NCBI RefSeq assembly: GCF_000952155.1
Contig: NZ_JYON01000019.1
Coordinates: 1 to 64,000, forward strand
Source of the DNA: Aliterella atlantica CENA595
GTDB lineage: Bacteria > Cyanobacteriota > Cyanobacteriia > Cyanobacteriales > Chroococcidiopsidaceae
DNA length: 64,000 nt
Direction of reading: 5' to 3'
The stretch's first letter is position 1, and the number at the start of each line of letters is the position of its first letter. Below are positions 1-8,353 of this stretch, one piece after another. The notes beneath the pieces were generated by a model. That model was not told the origin of the DNA. It saw nothing but the letters and a program-made list of their open reading frames with translations, and did no database searches. Both the position numbers and the translations under genes were made by a program.

Positions 1-123
1 TTCTCTTGGTTTCAACGCAAGTACAGAAGACTTGTTGTCCGATGGGAACGTTTGAAGGTGTGTTTTGATGCTTTCCTCCTCCTAGCCTGTTCCTATATTT
101 GGTTTCCAAAGTTAGTGGGATAG
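1..123 (+). mobile_element. 3' end of an IS5/IS4-superfamily transposase gene (window-edge fragment)
   Basis: The first 40 codons form an open frame that enters from outside the window and ends at TAG 121-123. It reads FSWFQRKYRRLVVRWERL, then a hydrophobic stretch ending IWFPKLVG. This is the usual C-terminus of small DDE transposases of the IS5-like group (a Y/R-rich helix, then RWE and a short hydrophobic tail). The stop codon sits almost at the inferred end of the element, near GGGATAGGTTC, because kinase PAS coding sequence starts in the very next codons. Family level is fairly sure; the exact IS group and its terminal repeat cannot be determined without the other end. Confidence 0.7.
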
Positions 124-171
124 GTTCCCCTGCACATTGAAGATCGCGATCGCACTCATGCTGCAGTCACT

Positions 172-2061
172 TTGGCGCTAGAACAGAAAAAAGAATACAA
201 CATTGAATATCGCGCTGTTTGGTCAGATGGTAGCATTCATTGGATTGCTGCTAGAGGAAGAGGCTTCTATGATGAGACTGGCAAACCAGTAAGGATGCTA
301 GGAACGGCGCAGGATATTAGCGAGGCGAAGCACCGCGAAGCAGAACGCCAATATGCCGAAGCCCAATTGCAAGAACGCAGCGAACACATTCAACTATTGT
401 TTGAGACTAGCCGCGATTTGCTCTCAACTACTCAACCTTTGTCCCTAATCAATTCGCTATTTGCCAAACTCAAACCCATAATTGGGCTAGATGTTTACTT
501 TAACTACGTACTAGATGAAGAAAAGCAGCTACTACATCTAATGTTTCATGGCGGAATCTCAGAGGAGTTGGCGCGTGAGATTGAATGGTTAGAAGTAGGA
601 TACGGTATTTGTGGCACTGTGGCGCAACAGCGCTCTCAAGTTGTGCATTTCGATTTGCAACACTCAAACCATACCAGCGAAATTTTGCGATCGCTTGGTT
701 TAACTGCCTATTCTTGCCAACCTTTGATCGCCCAAGGCAAACTCTTCGGCACTTTGGGATTTGGCAGTCAAAGTCGCACTACATTTACAACAGCAGAAAC
801 TAAGTTATTTCAAGCACTGTGCGACCAAATTGCGATCGCGCTAGAGCGAGCAGAGTTAGTGTCATCCTTGCAACAACAAACAGAGGATTTAAGTCAACTC
901 AATCGCCTCAAAGATGAATTTTTGGCAGCGCTTTCCCACGAACTGAGAACGCCGCTCAATCCGATTTTGGGGTGGACAACTTTAATGCGATCGCAAAGGC
1001 TGACACCTGCTAAAGCTACTGAAGCGTTAGCAATCATCGAGCGCAATACCCGCCAACAAATTGCCTTAGTTGAAAATTTGCTTGATGTGTCAAGTGCAAT
1101 TCAAGGCAAGCTGAATTTGCAGTTTCAGGAAGTAGATTTGACACTAATGCTAAATGCTGCTATCGATACTGTTCGGATTGCGTCTCAAGCCAAAGACATT
1201 GCCATCGAGTGTCAGGGATTGCTATCTTTTCAGCCAATTGGAGATGGCGATCGCTTGCAGCAAGTGTTTTGGAATCTGCTATCGAATGCGATCAAATTTA
1301 CGCCCCCAGGGGGAAAAGTAAACGTGCAATTATCATCGCTTGTAGATGATAATGCTAACGGCTACGCTCAAGTTTGCATCTCCGACAACGGGATTGGGAT
1401 TGATGCTGAGTTTTTGCCCCACGTCTTCGAGCGCTTTCAGCAAGCTGATGGCACTTCTACGCGCAAATATGGCGGTTTGGGATTGGGACTTGCGATCGTG
1501 CAGCATTTAGTCGAGTTACACGGTGGCACGATTACAGCGTCAAGTCCTGGAATCGGTCAAGGAGCCACGTTTACCGTCAAGCTACCTGTGCGATCGCCTG
1601 AAGGATTGCATAGCGATCGTCCACTTCAAGAGACTATAAAGGGCTTGGTAGATAGCTCATCACCTCAAAATACGCCACCTACGCAATTGACGCACAATAG
1701 CAGACTTCGCACTCTGTTAATTGATGACGATCCAGACAATTTAGACTTATTGCGTTTTCTGCTGCAAGAAAACGGAGCGATCGTCACTGCAACGATTTCA
1801 CCTCCTGAAGCGCTCAGACTCATTCAAGACAACCCGCCAGATGTAATTATCAGCGACATCAGTATGCCCGAAATGAATGGCTACCAATTGATGCGTCAAA
1901 TCAGAGCTTTGCCTCAAGGCGATCGCATTCCAGCAATTGCCCTTGCTGCCTTTGCTCGACATGAAGATCGCCAAGAAGCCCTAAATGCAGGGTTTCAGGC
2001 ATACATTGCCAAACCCGTTGACCCGTTTGAGTTACTATCTAGCTTGGCAAAGTTAACATGA
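172..2061 (+). CDS. Hybrid sensor histidine kinase (PAS remnant-GAF-HisKA-HATPase-REC), 5'-truncated by an IS
   Basis: This is a signal-transduction kinase with its own receiver domain. From the TTG at 172, residues 1-50 are the end of a PAS/PAC domain (YRAVWSDGSIHWI, GTAQDIS). A coiled linker follows, then a GAF domain at about 75-228. The HisKA H-box is SHELRTPLNP with phospho-acceptor H256. The ATPase has its N box near 360-373 (WNLLSNAIKF), DNGIGID and GLGLGLAIV. The C-terminal receiver has the acidic pair IDDD, phospho-acceptor D562 (SDISMPEMNG) and K614. The frame continues upstream of 172 with typical PAS sequence (HIEDRDRTHAAV) back to codon 124, where the IS transposase stop intervenes. 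The real N-terminus, with any upstream sensor domains, is therefore lost. Whether the remnant is expressed from TTG 172 or from an IS-borne promoter is unknown. It has no cytoplasmic regulator partner alongside. Confidence 0.85.
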   Translation: MALEQKKEYNIEYRAVWSDGSIHWIAARGRGFYDETGKPVRMLGTAQDISEAKHREAERQYAEAQLQERSEHIQLLFETSRDLLSTTQPLSLINSLFAKLKPIIGLDVYFNYVLDEEKQLLHLMFHGGISEELAREIEWLEVGYGICGTVAQQRSQVVHFDLQHSNHTSEILRSLGLTAYSCQPLIAQGKLFGTLGFGSQSRTTFTTAETKLFQALCDQIAIALERAELVSSLQQQTEDLSQLNRLKDEFLAALSHELRTPLNPILGWTTLMRSQRLTPAKATEALAIIERNTRQQIALVENLLDVSSAIQGKLNLQFQEVDLTLMLNAAIDTVRIASQAKDIAIECQGLLSFQPIGDGDRLQQVFWNLLSNAIKFTPPGGKVNVQLSSLVDDNANGYAQVCISDNGIGIDAEFLPHVFERFQQADGTSTRKYGGLGLGLAIVQHLVELHGGTITASSPGIGQGATFTVKLPVRSPEGLHSDRPLQETIKGLVDSSSPQNTPPTQLTHNSRLRTLLIDDDPDNLDLLRFLLQENGAIVTATISPPEALRLIQDNPPDVIISDISMPEMNGYQLMRQIRALPQGDRIPAIALAAFARHEDRQEALNAGFQAYIAKPVDPFELLSSLAKLT

Positions 2062-2115
2062 GCATAAGATTTTTACTAGCTAAAATAAACTTAAAATTCC
2101 TTTGAGGATGCTACT

Positions 2116-2853
2116 ATGACGGGAATCATCCAACAGCAAGCATTAACTTTACCTGACCATACGCAATTGCCTGAGTCAGATGGAACATTTGTGAAAAACT
2201 TCCAAGAACATCCTCAAAGCATATTGCTGAGTGAATCAATTGAACCGATATTGCAACAAATACATCCCGACGGGCAATATTGTATTGGTCAAGATTGCGG
2301 CATATATTGGCGGCTAACAGAACCACTAGAAAAAGGTGCAGAAGCACCAGATTGGTTTTATGTTGGCTCCGTTCCACCTATGCTAAACGGTGAACTTCGA
2401 CGTTCTTATGTATTATGGCAAGAGTATGTAGCACCACTAATTGTTCTAGAATTTGTCAGCGGTGATGGCGCAGCAGAAAGAGATCGAACGCCAATAACAG
2501 GCAAGTTTTGGGTGTACGAGCAAGCAATTAGAGTCCCATATTACGGCATCTACGAAGTTAAAAAAGCTGCTGTAGAAATGTATCACTTGATCGAAAACTC
2601 CTATCAACCGCTAGCAAAAAACGAGCGCGGACATTATCCAATTCATCAGCTAGGAGTAGAATTAGGAATTTGGCAGGGAAGCTACTACAATGCAGAACTA
2701 CCCTGGCTGCGTTGGTGGGACGATCGAGGTAATTTATTACTAACTGGCGGCGAAAGAGCGGATATAGAAGCACAACGCGCAGATGCAGAAGCACAACGTG
2801 CAGAACGACTAGCAGCGCAATTAAGAGCTTTGGGGATAGAACCAGAAGCTTAG
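2116..2853 (+). CDS. Uma2 (DUF820) family putative nuclease
   Basis: Uma2 proteins are a large, mostly cyanobacterial family with a PD-(D/E)XK nuclease-like fold; their biological role is unsettled. Family features are the APDWFYVG acidic-Pro motif near residues 76-83, the VLWQEYVAPLIVLEFVSGDGAAERDR block carrying the E/D residues near 100-122, and YEVKKAAVEMYHL near 146-158. The C-terminal 30 residues are a charged helix made of two AEAQRA units (residues about 220-235), common in this family and probably coiled-coil. The start ATG at 2116 has GAGGATGC just upstream. Its stop overlaps by 4 bases the stop of the opposing ABC permease gene. It is one of three members in this window. Confidence 0.85.
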   Translation: MTGIIQQQALTLPDHTQLPESDGTFVKNFQEHPQSILLSESIEPILQQIHPDGQYCIGQDCGIYWRLTEPLEKGAEAPDWFYVGSVPPMLNGELRRSYVLWQEYVAPLIVLEFVSGDGAAERDRTPITGKFWVYEQAIRVPYYGIYEVKKAAVEMYHLIENSYQPLAKNERGHYPIHQLGVELGIWQGSYYNAELPWLRWWDDRGNLLLTGGERADIEAQRADAEAQRAERLAAQLRALGIEPEA

Positions 2854-3668
2854 TCTTGTTGGCTGGCAAATTGACGCGCACCTAGCAAGGAAAGAGCGAT
2901 CGCAACTACCAACAATATCGGTATGCTATACCAGGGAAACTCTGACAAGGGTAAATATGCAGCCGCTCTTAAGCCAATTGCTGTATAAGTTAGCGGTAAT
3001 AAGTAGACAATTACTCGTAAAGCCATCGGTAGAGTAGTTGGATCGAAAAAGGTTGCACCCAAAAATGACATGGGGATAATAACAAAATTATTATACAAAC
3101 CCACACTTTCGAGCGATCGCACGTTCAACCCCACAATTACCCCTAACCCCGAAAATACAGCACAATTTAGCACTAATAGCAACAAAAATAAGGGATTGAT
3201 AAAACTCCAAACTTTCCCAGTAAATAGAATTGCCACTAAAATTACTGCACCAGAAGTCATCAACCCCCTGACAATCCCAGCGAGCATTTTGCCAACGTGC
3301 AAAGCTAAAGGGTGAATCGGTACTAACAGCAATTCTTCAAAGCTTTTAGTAAATAAGCGATCGCCGCAAATAGAAAATGTCGTTCCGCCAAAGCTAATAG
3401 TCATTGACGATAGCGCCACCATTCCAGGCAAAATAAATTCTAAATAGTTGTCTCCCACAGCAGGTTTAGGCAAAGAACTACCCAAACCCAAACCAAAAGC
3501 CAGAATGTAGATCAAAGGTGAAATTAACCCTGAAGCCGCTATTTGAGCAATGCGGACGCGCAAATCTAGCCAATCGCTCCAAAATATAGTCAGACTATCA
3601 GCTAGTAGAGTGCGCCACTCGGCAGATTTATTAGTTTTGACAAGAATTGGCGATCGCGTGTTATTCAC
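2850..3668 (-). CDS. ABC-2 type transporter permease
   Basis: Integral membrane subunit of an ABC-2 class exporter of the NodJ/DrrB type. The 272-residue protein has about six hydrophobic segments: the first around residues 45-65, a central cluster about 100-200, and a last one about 247-265. The family signature LEFILPGMVALSSM lies near residues 76-90, and the cytoplasmic loop after it carries LFTKSFEELLLVPIHP, the EExxxxP element typical of this family. No cognate ATP-binding subunit lies beside it, so its partner must be encoded elsewhere; substrate is unknown (drug, lipid or polysaccharide are usual). The gene is convergent with the Uma2 gene and overlaps it by 4 bases. Confidence 0.85.
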   Translation of the reverse strand: MNNTRSPILVKTNKSAEWRTLLADSLTIFWSDWLDLRVRIAQIAASGLISPLIYILAFGLGLGSSLPKPAVGDNYLEFILPGMVALSSMTISFGGTTFSICGDRLFTKSFEELLLVPIHPLALHVGKMLAGIVRGLMTSGAVILVAILFTGKVWSFINPLFLLLLVLNCAVFSGLGVIVGLNVRSLESVGLYNNFVIIPMSFLGATFFDPTTLPMALRVIVYLLPLTYTAIGLRAAAYLPLSEFPWYSIPILLVVAIALSLLGARQFASQQD

Positions 3669-3746
3669 TTGAAAGTTGGCAACTTAGGAGCATTTATCTA
3701 AATGTATCAAGATAGAGCGATCGCTAACATATACCCGCAAGGCGGC

Positions 3747-3780
3747 AATTCATAATTACGAATGCGCGAATTACGAATTA
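3747..3780. repeat. Degenerate TAATTCG-type heptamer repeat
   Basis: Copies of AATTACGAAT/ATTCGTAATT in both orientations, one interrupted. It belongs to the same short tandem repeat family seen at 11170, 15414, 24138 and 29894. It lies in the 235-base gap between two divergently transcribed genes. Confidence 0.6.
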
Positions 3781-3903
3781 TTTTAGTTGATGCATAGTTT
3801 CCCGCACGCTGTCACCACACCAAAGCAGTAATGTCCTCCGTCATAATAGGATAGGGAGAACAACTACTTCCTACTTACATTGGTTGCAATTGATTAAACG
3901 ACA

Positions 3904-4443
3904 ATGAGACGTAAATCTTCTCGGTATAACCCTCCTGAGTCTAAGTCATCTGGATTTAAATCCCCAGCTTTCAACTACGCCACGATCGCAATTTTGGGTG
4001 GAGTATTTGTTTTAGGAGTTGGTATTGGTACGGCTTTTACTTCTGACATTAGCGGCTCAACGCCCAATAATGTCAGTTCTAGTATCCAAATCGATCAAGC
4101 TGCTCCCAACCCAGAAATATGCGTTCAGTACGGCGCTAGCGCAATGGTAATGGATACGCGCATCTTTGTTACCCTCAGACCTTTCAAAGTGTATGTATCG
4201 CAGCCTACTATGCGTCCTGGTTGTGTCTTGCGCCAAAATAACTGGGCAATTTTGGAACAACGTAATTTGGTTACAGGCGATCAAGTCCGCGATTGCAAAC
4301 AAAAGCTCAATACTTTTGGTTATACCGGAGACTTAGGCAGTTCGCCAGCAATTAGCTGTATCTATCAAAACGAAGACGCACAAAACTTCTTCATCAATCA
4401 ACCAGGAGCAGTAAATGCGCCCACAAACACAGATCAGTTTTAA
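3904..4443 (+). CDS. DUF3172 family membrane-anchored protein
   Basis: A cyanobacteria-restricted family without assigned function. The 179-residue product has a basic, Ser/Pro-rich N-terminus (residues 1-22) and one membrane segment (YATIAILGGVFVLGVGIGTAF, about 25-45). A periplasmic or lumenal domain follows, with four cysteines (ICVQYG, GCVLRQ, RDCKQ, SCIYQ) that could form two disulfides, and a Thr/Asn-rich tail. The ATG at 3904 follows ACGACA without a clear ribosome-binding site, but the membrane segment fixes the N-terminus fairly well. It stands alone between a heptamer repeat and a convergent gene. The family call rests on memory of the conserved VTLRPFKVYVSQP block. Confidence 0.75.
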   Translation: MRRKSSRYNPPESKSSGFKSPAFNYATIAILGGVFVLGVGIGTAFTSDISGSTPNNVSSSIQIDQAAPNPEICVQYGASAMVMDTRIFVTLRPFKVYVSQPTMRPGCVLRQNNWAILEQRNLVTGDQVRDCKQKLNTFGYTGDLGSSPAISCIYQNEDAQNFFINQPGAVNAPTNTDQF

Positions 4444-4516
4444 ATAGTCCGCGTAGGCGGAATTCGCTTGTATAGCCGCGAATTCCATTCACCCATCCTA
4501 TATGGCGATCGCTTAG

Positions 4517-5032
4517 TTAGTGGCTAGCAGCCTTCTTGTTTGCTGCTGCATCTGCTTGTTTTTGAGCAGTAACCTGGGTTTTTTGGGGCTGTGAATCGAC
4601 AGCTACTTCTCCCACCATATTTTCCCCCTCAATGCGGCTATTAATGGCAACCATCTTTGCTCCCGATGCAGACGACTGATTGCACAGCACCGATTGCGGA
4701 ACCATCCCAGCAAGATTTAGCTGTTTGTCTTGGAACAAGCCTGTTAGAGTTAGTCTTTCTTCGACAGACATGGGATTTTCAGTGGTGGTTGATGCTGATA
4801 AAATGGCTCCATTTGCATAAATTCCAGATTGATCGATCTGTAACAGCAAGGGTTCGGGTTTGGCGCAACCAGGTAAATTACTGGCGAAAGCTAGACGATA
4901 GCGACCGCTAATTGCGCTTGGTGCTTTGAGCTTGCTTTCTCCGTAAGCAGTAACAATGTTGAATAATACTAATACCGAACCAATTGCTACAGCATAAAAA
5001 CTTAGAGATTTGGCACTAAAATGACTGCTCAT
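4517..5032 (-). CDS. Small exported protein cotranscribed with the antiporter
   Basis: Not recognised as a named family. The 171-residue product starts with a membrane or signal segment (SFYAVAIGSVLVLFNIVTAY, residues 11-30). It continues as a Ser/Thr-rich extracytoplasmic domain with two cysteines (PGCAKPEP near 56, VLCNQS near 117) and ends in an Ala/Lys/Gln-rich tail (QKQADAAANKKAASH). Its ATG overlaps the TGA of the upstream antiporter gene by four bases (ATGA, 5029-5032), so translation is very probably coupled. An accessory or quality-control role for the antiporter is an inference from that overlap alone. Confidence 0.7.
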   Translation of the reverse strand: MSSHFSAKSLSFYAVAIGSVLVLFNIVTAYGESKLKAPSAISGRYRLAFASNLPGCAKPEPLLLQIDQSGIYANGAILSASTTTENPMSVEERLTLTGLFQDKQLNLAGMVPQSVLCNQSSASGAKMVAINSRIEGENMVGEVAVDSQPQKTQVTAQKQADAAANKKAASH

Positions 5033-7215
5033 GCTTGAACTCCTGTGTTATCGCTGATATTTGCTTGAGTATCCGTCTGTGCAAGTACAGAAGCAAGATG
5101 AGATGTTACTTGACTGTAACGACGAGTTATCAACAAAGAAGAACGACATTGATTGGCTAACTGATCGGTATAGCGCCCCAGAGTTTGGCGTTCAATTCCC
5201 CAAGCGCGGCTAGTTCCAGCAATTGTTAAATCGGCTCGTGCGGAGGCTTCAATTGCAGCTTGAATAGGTTCTTGAGCTTCTTGAATTTGTACGTCAATGC
5301 GATCGCGCATTTTCCGCGATAAGTTTTGCATTACCGCACTTAACTCATAACTTAATTCGCTATTAGTTTGCCCTGATTGCACTACTCGCAAAATTGTCAA
5401 AGTGCGGCTATCGGAACTGACTAACAATCTTAAAGCGAGTTCCAATGCCAAATCATCGTGAATATTGCCAGAGTAAGGGACTAATATCTTCTCTAACAAC
5501 TCCTGTCCTCGATCTACATAAACGGCAACATCTACAGGAACAATGCTTAACATCTGCCCGACACGTCCGCCTAAACGGTTGGTACTAAAAGCTGGGCGAT
5601 GCCATCCAACTAACATTAAATCAGCCTTTTGCAACGTAGCAATTTGCGATGCTTCTCTAGCTACATCATTAGTCACTCTAATAATTGGTTGAATGCGATC
5701 GCGAATATTTATTGGTTCTAAAGTTTGAATTAACTCTTCTATTTGCAATCGCCGCTCGTTCATTAGTCTATCTGCTTCTGCTGGCAAGCTTTGAAAAGCG
5801 TAGTCTTCTTCTAGTTCTACTAAACTCAAGGGGTGAACTACACTTAGTTGTGAATCATTAAGTGCGATCGCTGCAGCTAACTCAATCAGTCCTTTTTGGG
5901 TGCTTAAATTAGCTACTGGTACTAATACGCGGTAAGCAGGTTCGGTAGTATCTGCAACTCCTATTTCTGTTTCTGGTTCTACCAAATCTAGTTTGATCAG
6001 CCGCTTGGGGTAAGTCCATTCCAATAAAGGCGATGTCATAAATGTCGTTACTAGCGCCATAATTACCAGCATCGTAAATAGTAGAGGCGATATTACACCC
6101 AAGCTCAAACCAATATTTAAGACAATTAGCTCTGTCAAACCCCGCGTATTCATCAACCAACCCAAGGCTGACGCTTCGCGTTTTTCAATTCCACTCACGC
6201 GGGCGGCTACATACGTACCGCAGTATTTACCAATAATTGCTACAGCAACAACGGCGGCGCACAACAGCCACAATTCAGGGCGATTGAGCAAGCCAACTTG
6301 CGTGCGTAAACCACTATAAGCAAAAAATACTGGTAATAGGAAAATTAAAACAAAATCCTCGGTTTTCTCGGCTATTTCTCTAACTAAACCTTCATCTTTG
6401 GGCATTACCGCCCCTAAGAGGAACGCACCAAAAATAAAGTGAATACCAATCAATTCAGTAATTAGGGCTGAAGCGACAACACCTGCATAAATTCCTGCTA
6501 AAAGTAACTGGTTGAGTTTGCCTAGACGCTGGTAATAACTGGCGACGCGCTTTAAAAACCAGCGCCCTACCGTCACCATAAAGCCGATATAGACTAAGGA
6601 CTCAATAATGGTCGGAATAGCACCAACAACGCTGCTAGTGCGCGCTACAGCGATCGCTAATGCCAACACGCACCATGCCGTTACATCATCTACTGCTGCA
6701 CAAGTCAATGCCAAAGTTCCCAGGCGCGTACCTTGCAAGTTATTTTCGGTAATAATCCTTGCCAGTACCGGAAAGGCAGTAATAGACATCGCCGCCCCCA
6801 AAAATAGAGCAAAGGCGGTAAATGATACGCTGCCATTAGACAATTGTGGATACAGCAATATTGCTAATATGCTACCTAGAGAAAATGGTACTAAAATACT
6901 GACGTGAGAAGTTAAAATCGCTACATCCAATTGCCCAGTTAGATACTTAGGATTTAGCTCTAACCCAATTAGAAACATGAAAAATATTAGTCCGATCTGC
7001 GATAGCACGAACAGATAAGGGACTGTCTCCGCCGGAAATAAAGTTGAGGCTAAACCAGGAGCAACTAAGCCAAGCAAGGAAGGTCCCAGCATAATCCCAG
7101 CAACAATTTCACCGATTACTAACGGTTGCTTAATTGCTCGACATCCCAGCCCTACAAGCCGTGAAAGTCCAATTACGATCAGCACTTCAAATAAAACAAG
7201 AACGACTGCATTCAT
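5029..7215 (-). CDS. CPA2-type cation/proton antiporter with C-terminal universal-stress-protein domains
   Basis: Membrane antiporter exchanging Na+ or K+ for H+. Residues about 1-400 contain roughly 12 hydrophobic segments with CPA2 signatures: the QPLVIGEIVAGIMLGPSLLG helix near 29-50, ALTCAAVDDVTAWCVLA with the paired ion-binding aspartates DD near 173-174, and GAFLLGAVMPK. Residues about 425-715 are a soluble tail with two universal-stress-protein-like repeats (YRVLVPVANLSTQKG and KILVPYSGN begin them; LMLVGWH and LTIAGTSRAWG are their later strands). Such tails bind nucleotide in some families, so nucleotide or stress regulation is plausible. The long gap upstream (7216-7874) should hold its promoter. 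Which ion it moves cannot be told from sequence. Confidence 0.88.
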   Translation of the reverse strand: MNAVVLVLFEVLIVIGLSRLVGLGCRAIKQPLVIGEIVAGIMLGPSLLGLVAPGLASTLFPAETVPYLFVLSQIGLIFFMFLIGLELNPKYLTGQLDVAILTSHVSILVPFSLGSILAILLYPQLSNGSVSFTAFALFLGAAMSITAFPVLARIITENNLQGTRLGTLALTCAAVDDVTAWCVLALAIAVARTSSVVGAIPTIIESLVYIGFMVTVGRWFLKRVASYYQRLGKLNQLLLAGIYAGVVASALITELIGIHFIFGAFLLGAVMPKDEGLVREIAEKTEDFVLIFLLPVFFAYSGLRTQVGLLNRPELWLLCAAVVAVAIIGKYCGTYVAARVSGIEKREASALGWLMNTRGLTELIVLNIGLSLGVISPLLFTMLVIMALVTTFMTSPLLEWTYPKRLIKLDLVEPETEIGVADTTEPAYRVLVPVANLSTQKGLIELAAAIALNDSQLSVVHPLSLVELEEDYAFQSLPAEADRLMNERRLQIEELIQTLEPINIRDRIQPIIRVTNDVAREASQIATLQKADLMLVGWHRPAFSTNRLGGRVGQMLSIVPVDVAVYVDRGQELLEKILVPYSGNIHDDLALELALRLLVSSDSRTLTILRVVQSGQTNSELSYELSAVMQNLSRKMRDRIDVQIQEAQEPIQAAIEASARADLTIAGTSRAWGIERQTLGRYTDQLANQCRSSLLITRRYSQVTSHLASVLAQTDTQANISDNTGVQA

Positions 7216-7874
7216 AATTTGCGTAAAACAGGATGACTAGATGCCCTAAGATGATTTTGTAATCGGCTTAATTTTGTCAAGATTGCAGCGATAGCTCAGG
7301 AAAAGGGGTGATTTTGACAGTAAAGTAGCTAATTTAGGCTTAAAAATGTCATTATCTATAGCTTGATCGCGTAGATACTCAAAAAATCCAAAATACTTCT
7401 ACGTATTTACTTCAAAACAATTTTATTAATTTCCTGCTATAACGAAAGGAAATTTAAGAAAAATCAAATAAATCTCGATCGGATGATATCGGGCAGAGTT
7501 ATAGCGCTTTGGCAGCGATAATTTAGCTTTTTTATCGATATTAACGAAGAACTGCTCAAATCGGTAGATTTTTATCACTCTCGCCATCGGAAAGACCTAT
7601 CTACAGGAAGAGACTAATTTTACGCCTGTTTCCTGCTATTCATCTCAAATCCAATGGAGTAACAGACTAATCTCACTGTTGCAGAATTTATAACTTCTGT
7701 TAGAGGAACAAGTGCCTTGTTTAAGATTAATCTTACATTTGTGTCCAAAAGAGCTAATTGGCTAGGTAATAGAATCGATTTCTCTATAATTCTATAACTA
7801 ACCCGTTATAAAAGCGAAATAATGGACTTTTGCAGCCACCAATACTATTGATAATGAACTAACGGAGTCTTACC
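7216..7874. other. 659-base AT-rich intergenic region between divergent genes
   Basis: No open frame of credible codon use was found on either strand. It must contain the divergent promoters of the antiporter and of the small gene at 7875. The only local structures seen are short, for example the 6-base inverted repeat TTTCCT/AGGAAA around 7431-7453. No known RNA family was recognised. Confidence 0.5.
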
Positions 7875-8234
7875 ATGACAAATATGCTTTCTAGTGCTGT
7901 TAATCGTATCAGTTCCTTACTAAAAAAATTCCAGGTAACGCGTTTAGTGACGTTAGTATTAGTTGGAGTTTTGATCCTCACAACTAACACTAATATCGCT
8001 CAAGATCGCAATACTCAAGCTGTAACTAAGAAACTGGATGAAGTAGTACATCAGGACAATTCCGACAGACCGAAGACCATAGGAGAATGGGAGCGGGAAG
8101 GGCAAGAAACAGAAAATGCTCCTGGCGAACGAGTTAAAAGAATTGCTAAAGAGTCAGCCGAAGCTGTAAAAGATTTTGGTTCGTTGTACCCCGATACAGC
8201 TAAACGAAGCGCTCGTGATATAGACGAAAAATAG
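7875..8234 (+). CDS. Small membrane-anchored or exported protein of unknown function
   Basis: A 119-residue protein with an amphipathic N-terminus, one hydrophobic segment at about residues 24-41 (LVTLVLVGVLILTTNTN) and a charged, Glu/Lys/Arg-rich tail with likely helical heptads (PGERVKRIAKESAEAVKDFG). The layout resembles small cyanobacterial stress- or low-temperature-induced proteins (DUF6658-like), but that match is from memory and weak. GGAGT upstream of the ATG at 7875 gives a good ribosome-binding site, and a clear intrinsic terminator follows at 8271. This is therefore a monocistronic unit with a long upstream region. Confidence 0.75.
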   Translation: MTNMLSSAVNRISSLLKKFQVTRLVTLVLVGVLILTTNTNIAQDRNTQAVTKKLDEVVHQDNSDRPKTIGEWEREGQETENAPGERVKRIAKESAEAVKDFGSLYPDTAKRSARDIDEK

Positions 8235-8270
8235 AGCGATCGCCTAATTCTACCCAGAAATACTAACAGT

Positions 8271-8303
8271 AAAACTAGCCAGCAGTGCAGGCTAGTTTTT
8301 TAG
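8271..8303 (+). terminator. Rho-independent terminator
   Basis: AAACTAGCC, a 9-base loop and GGCTAGTTT form a perfect stem that runs directly into TTTTT. It lies 37 bases after the stop of the gene at 7875. Confidence 0.85.
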
Positions 8304-8353
8304 TACAAAATATTTTTTAACAGCAACCAGCTAAAGTAATTAACTGGTCACTG

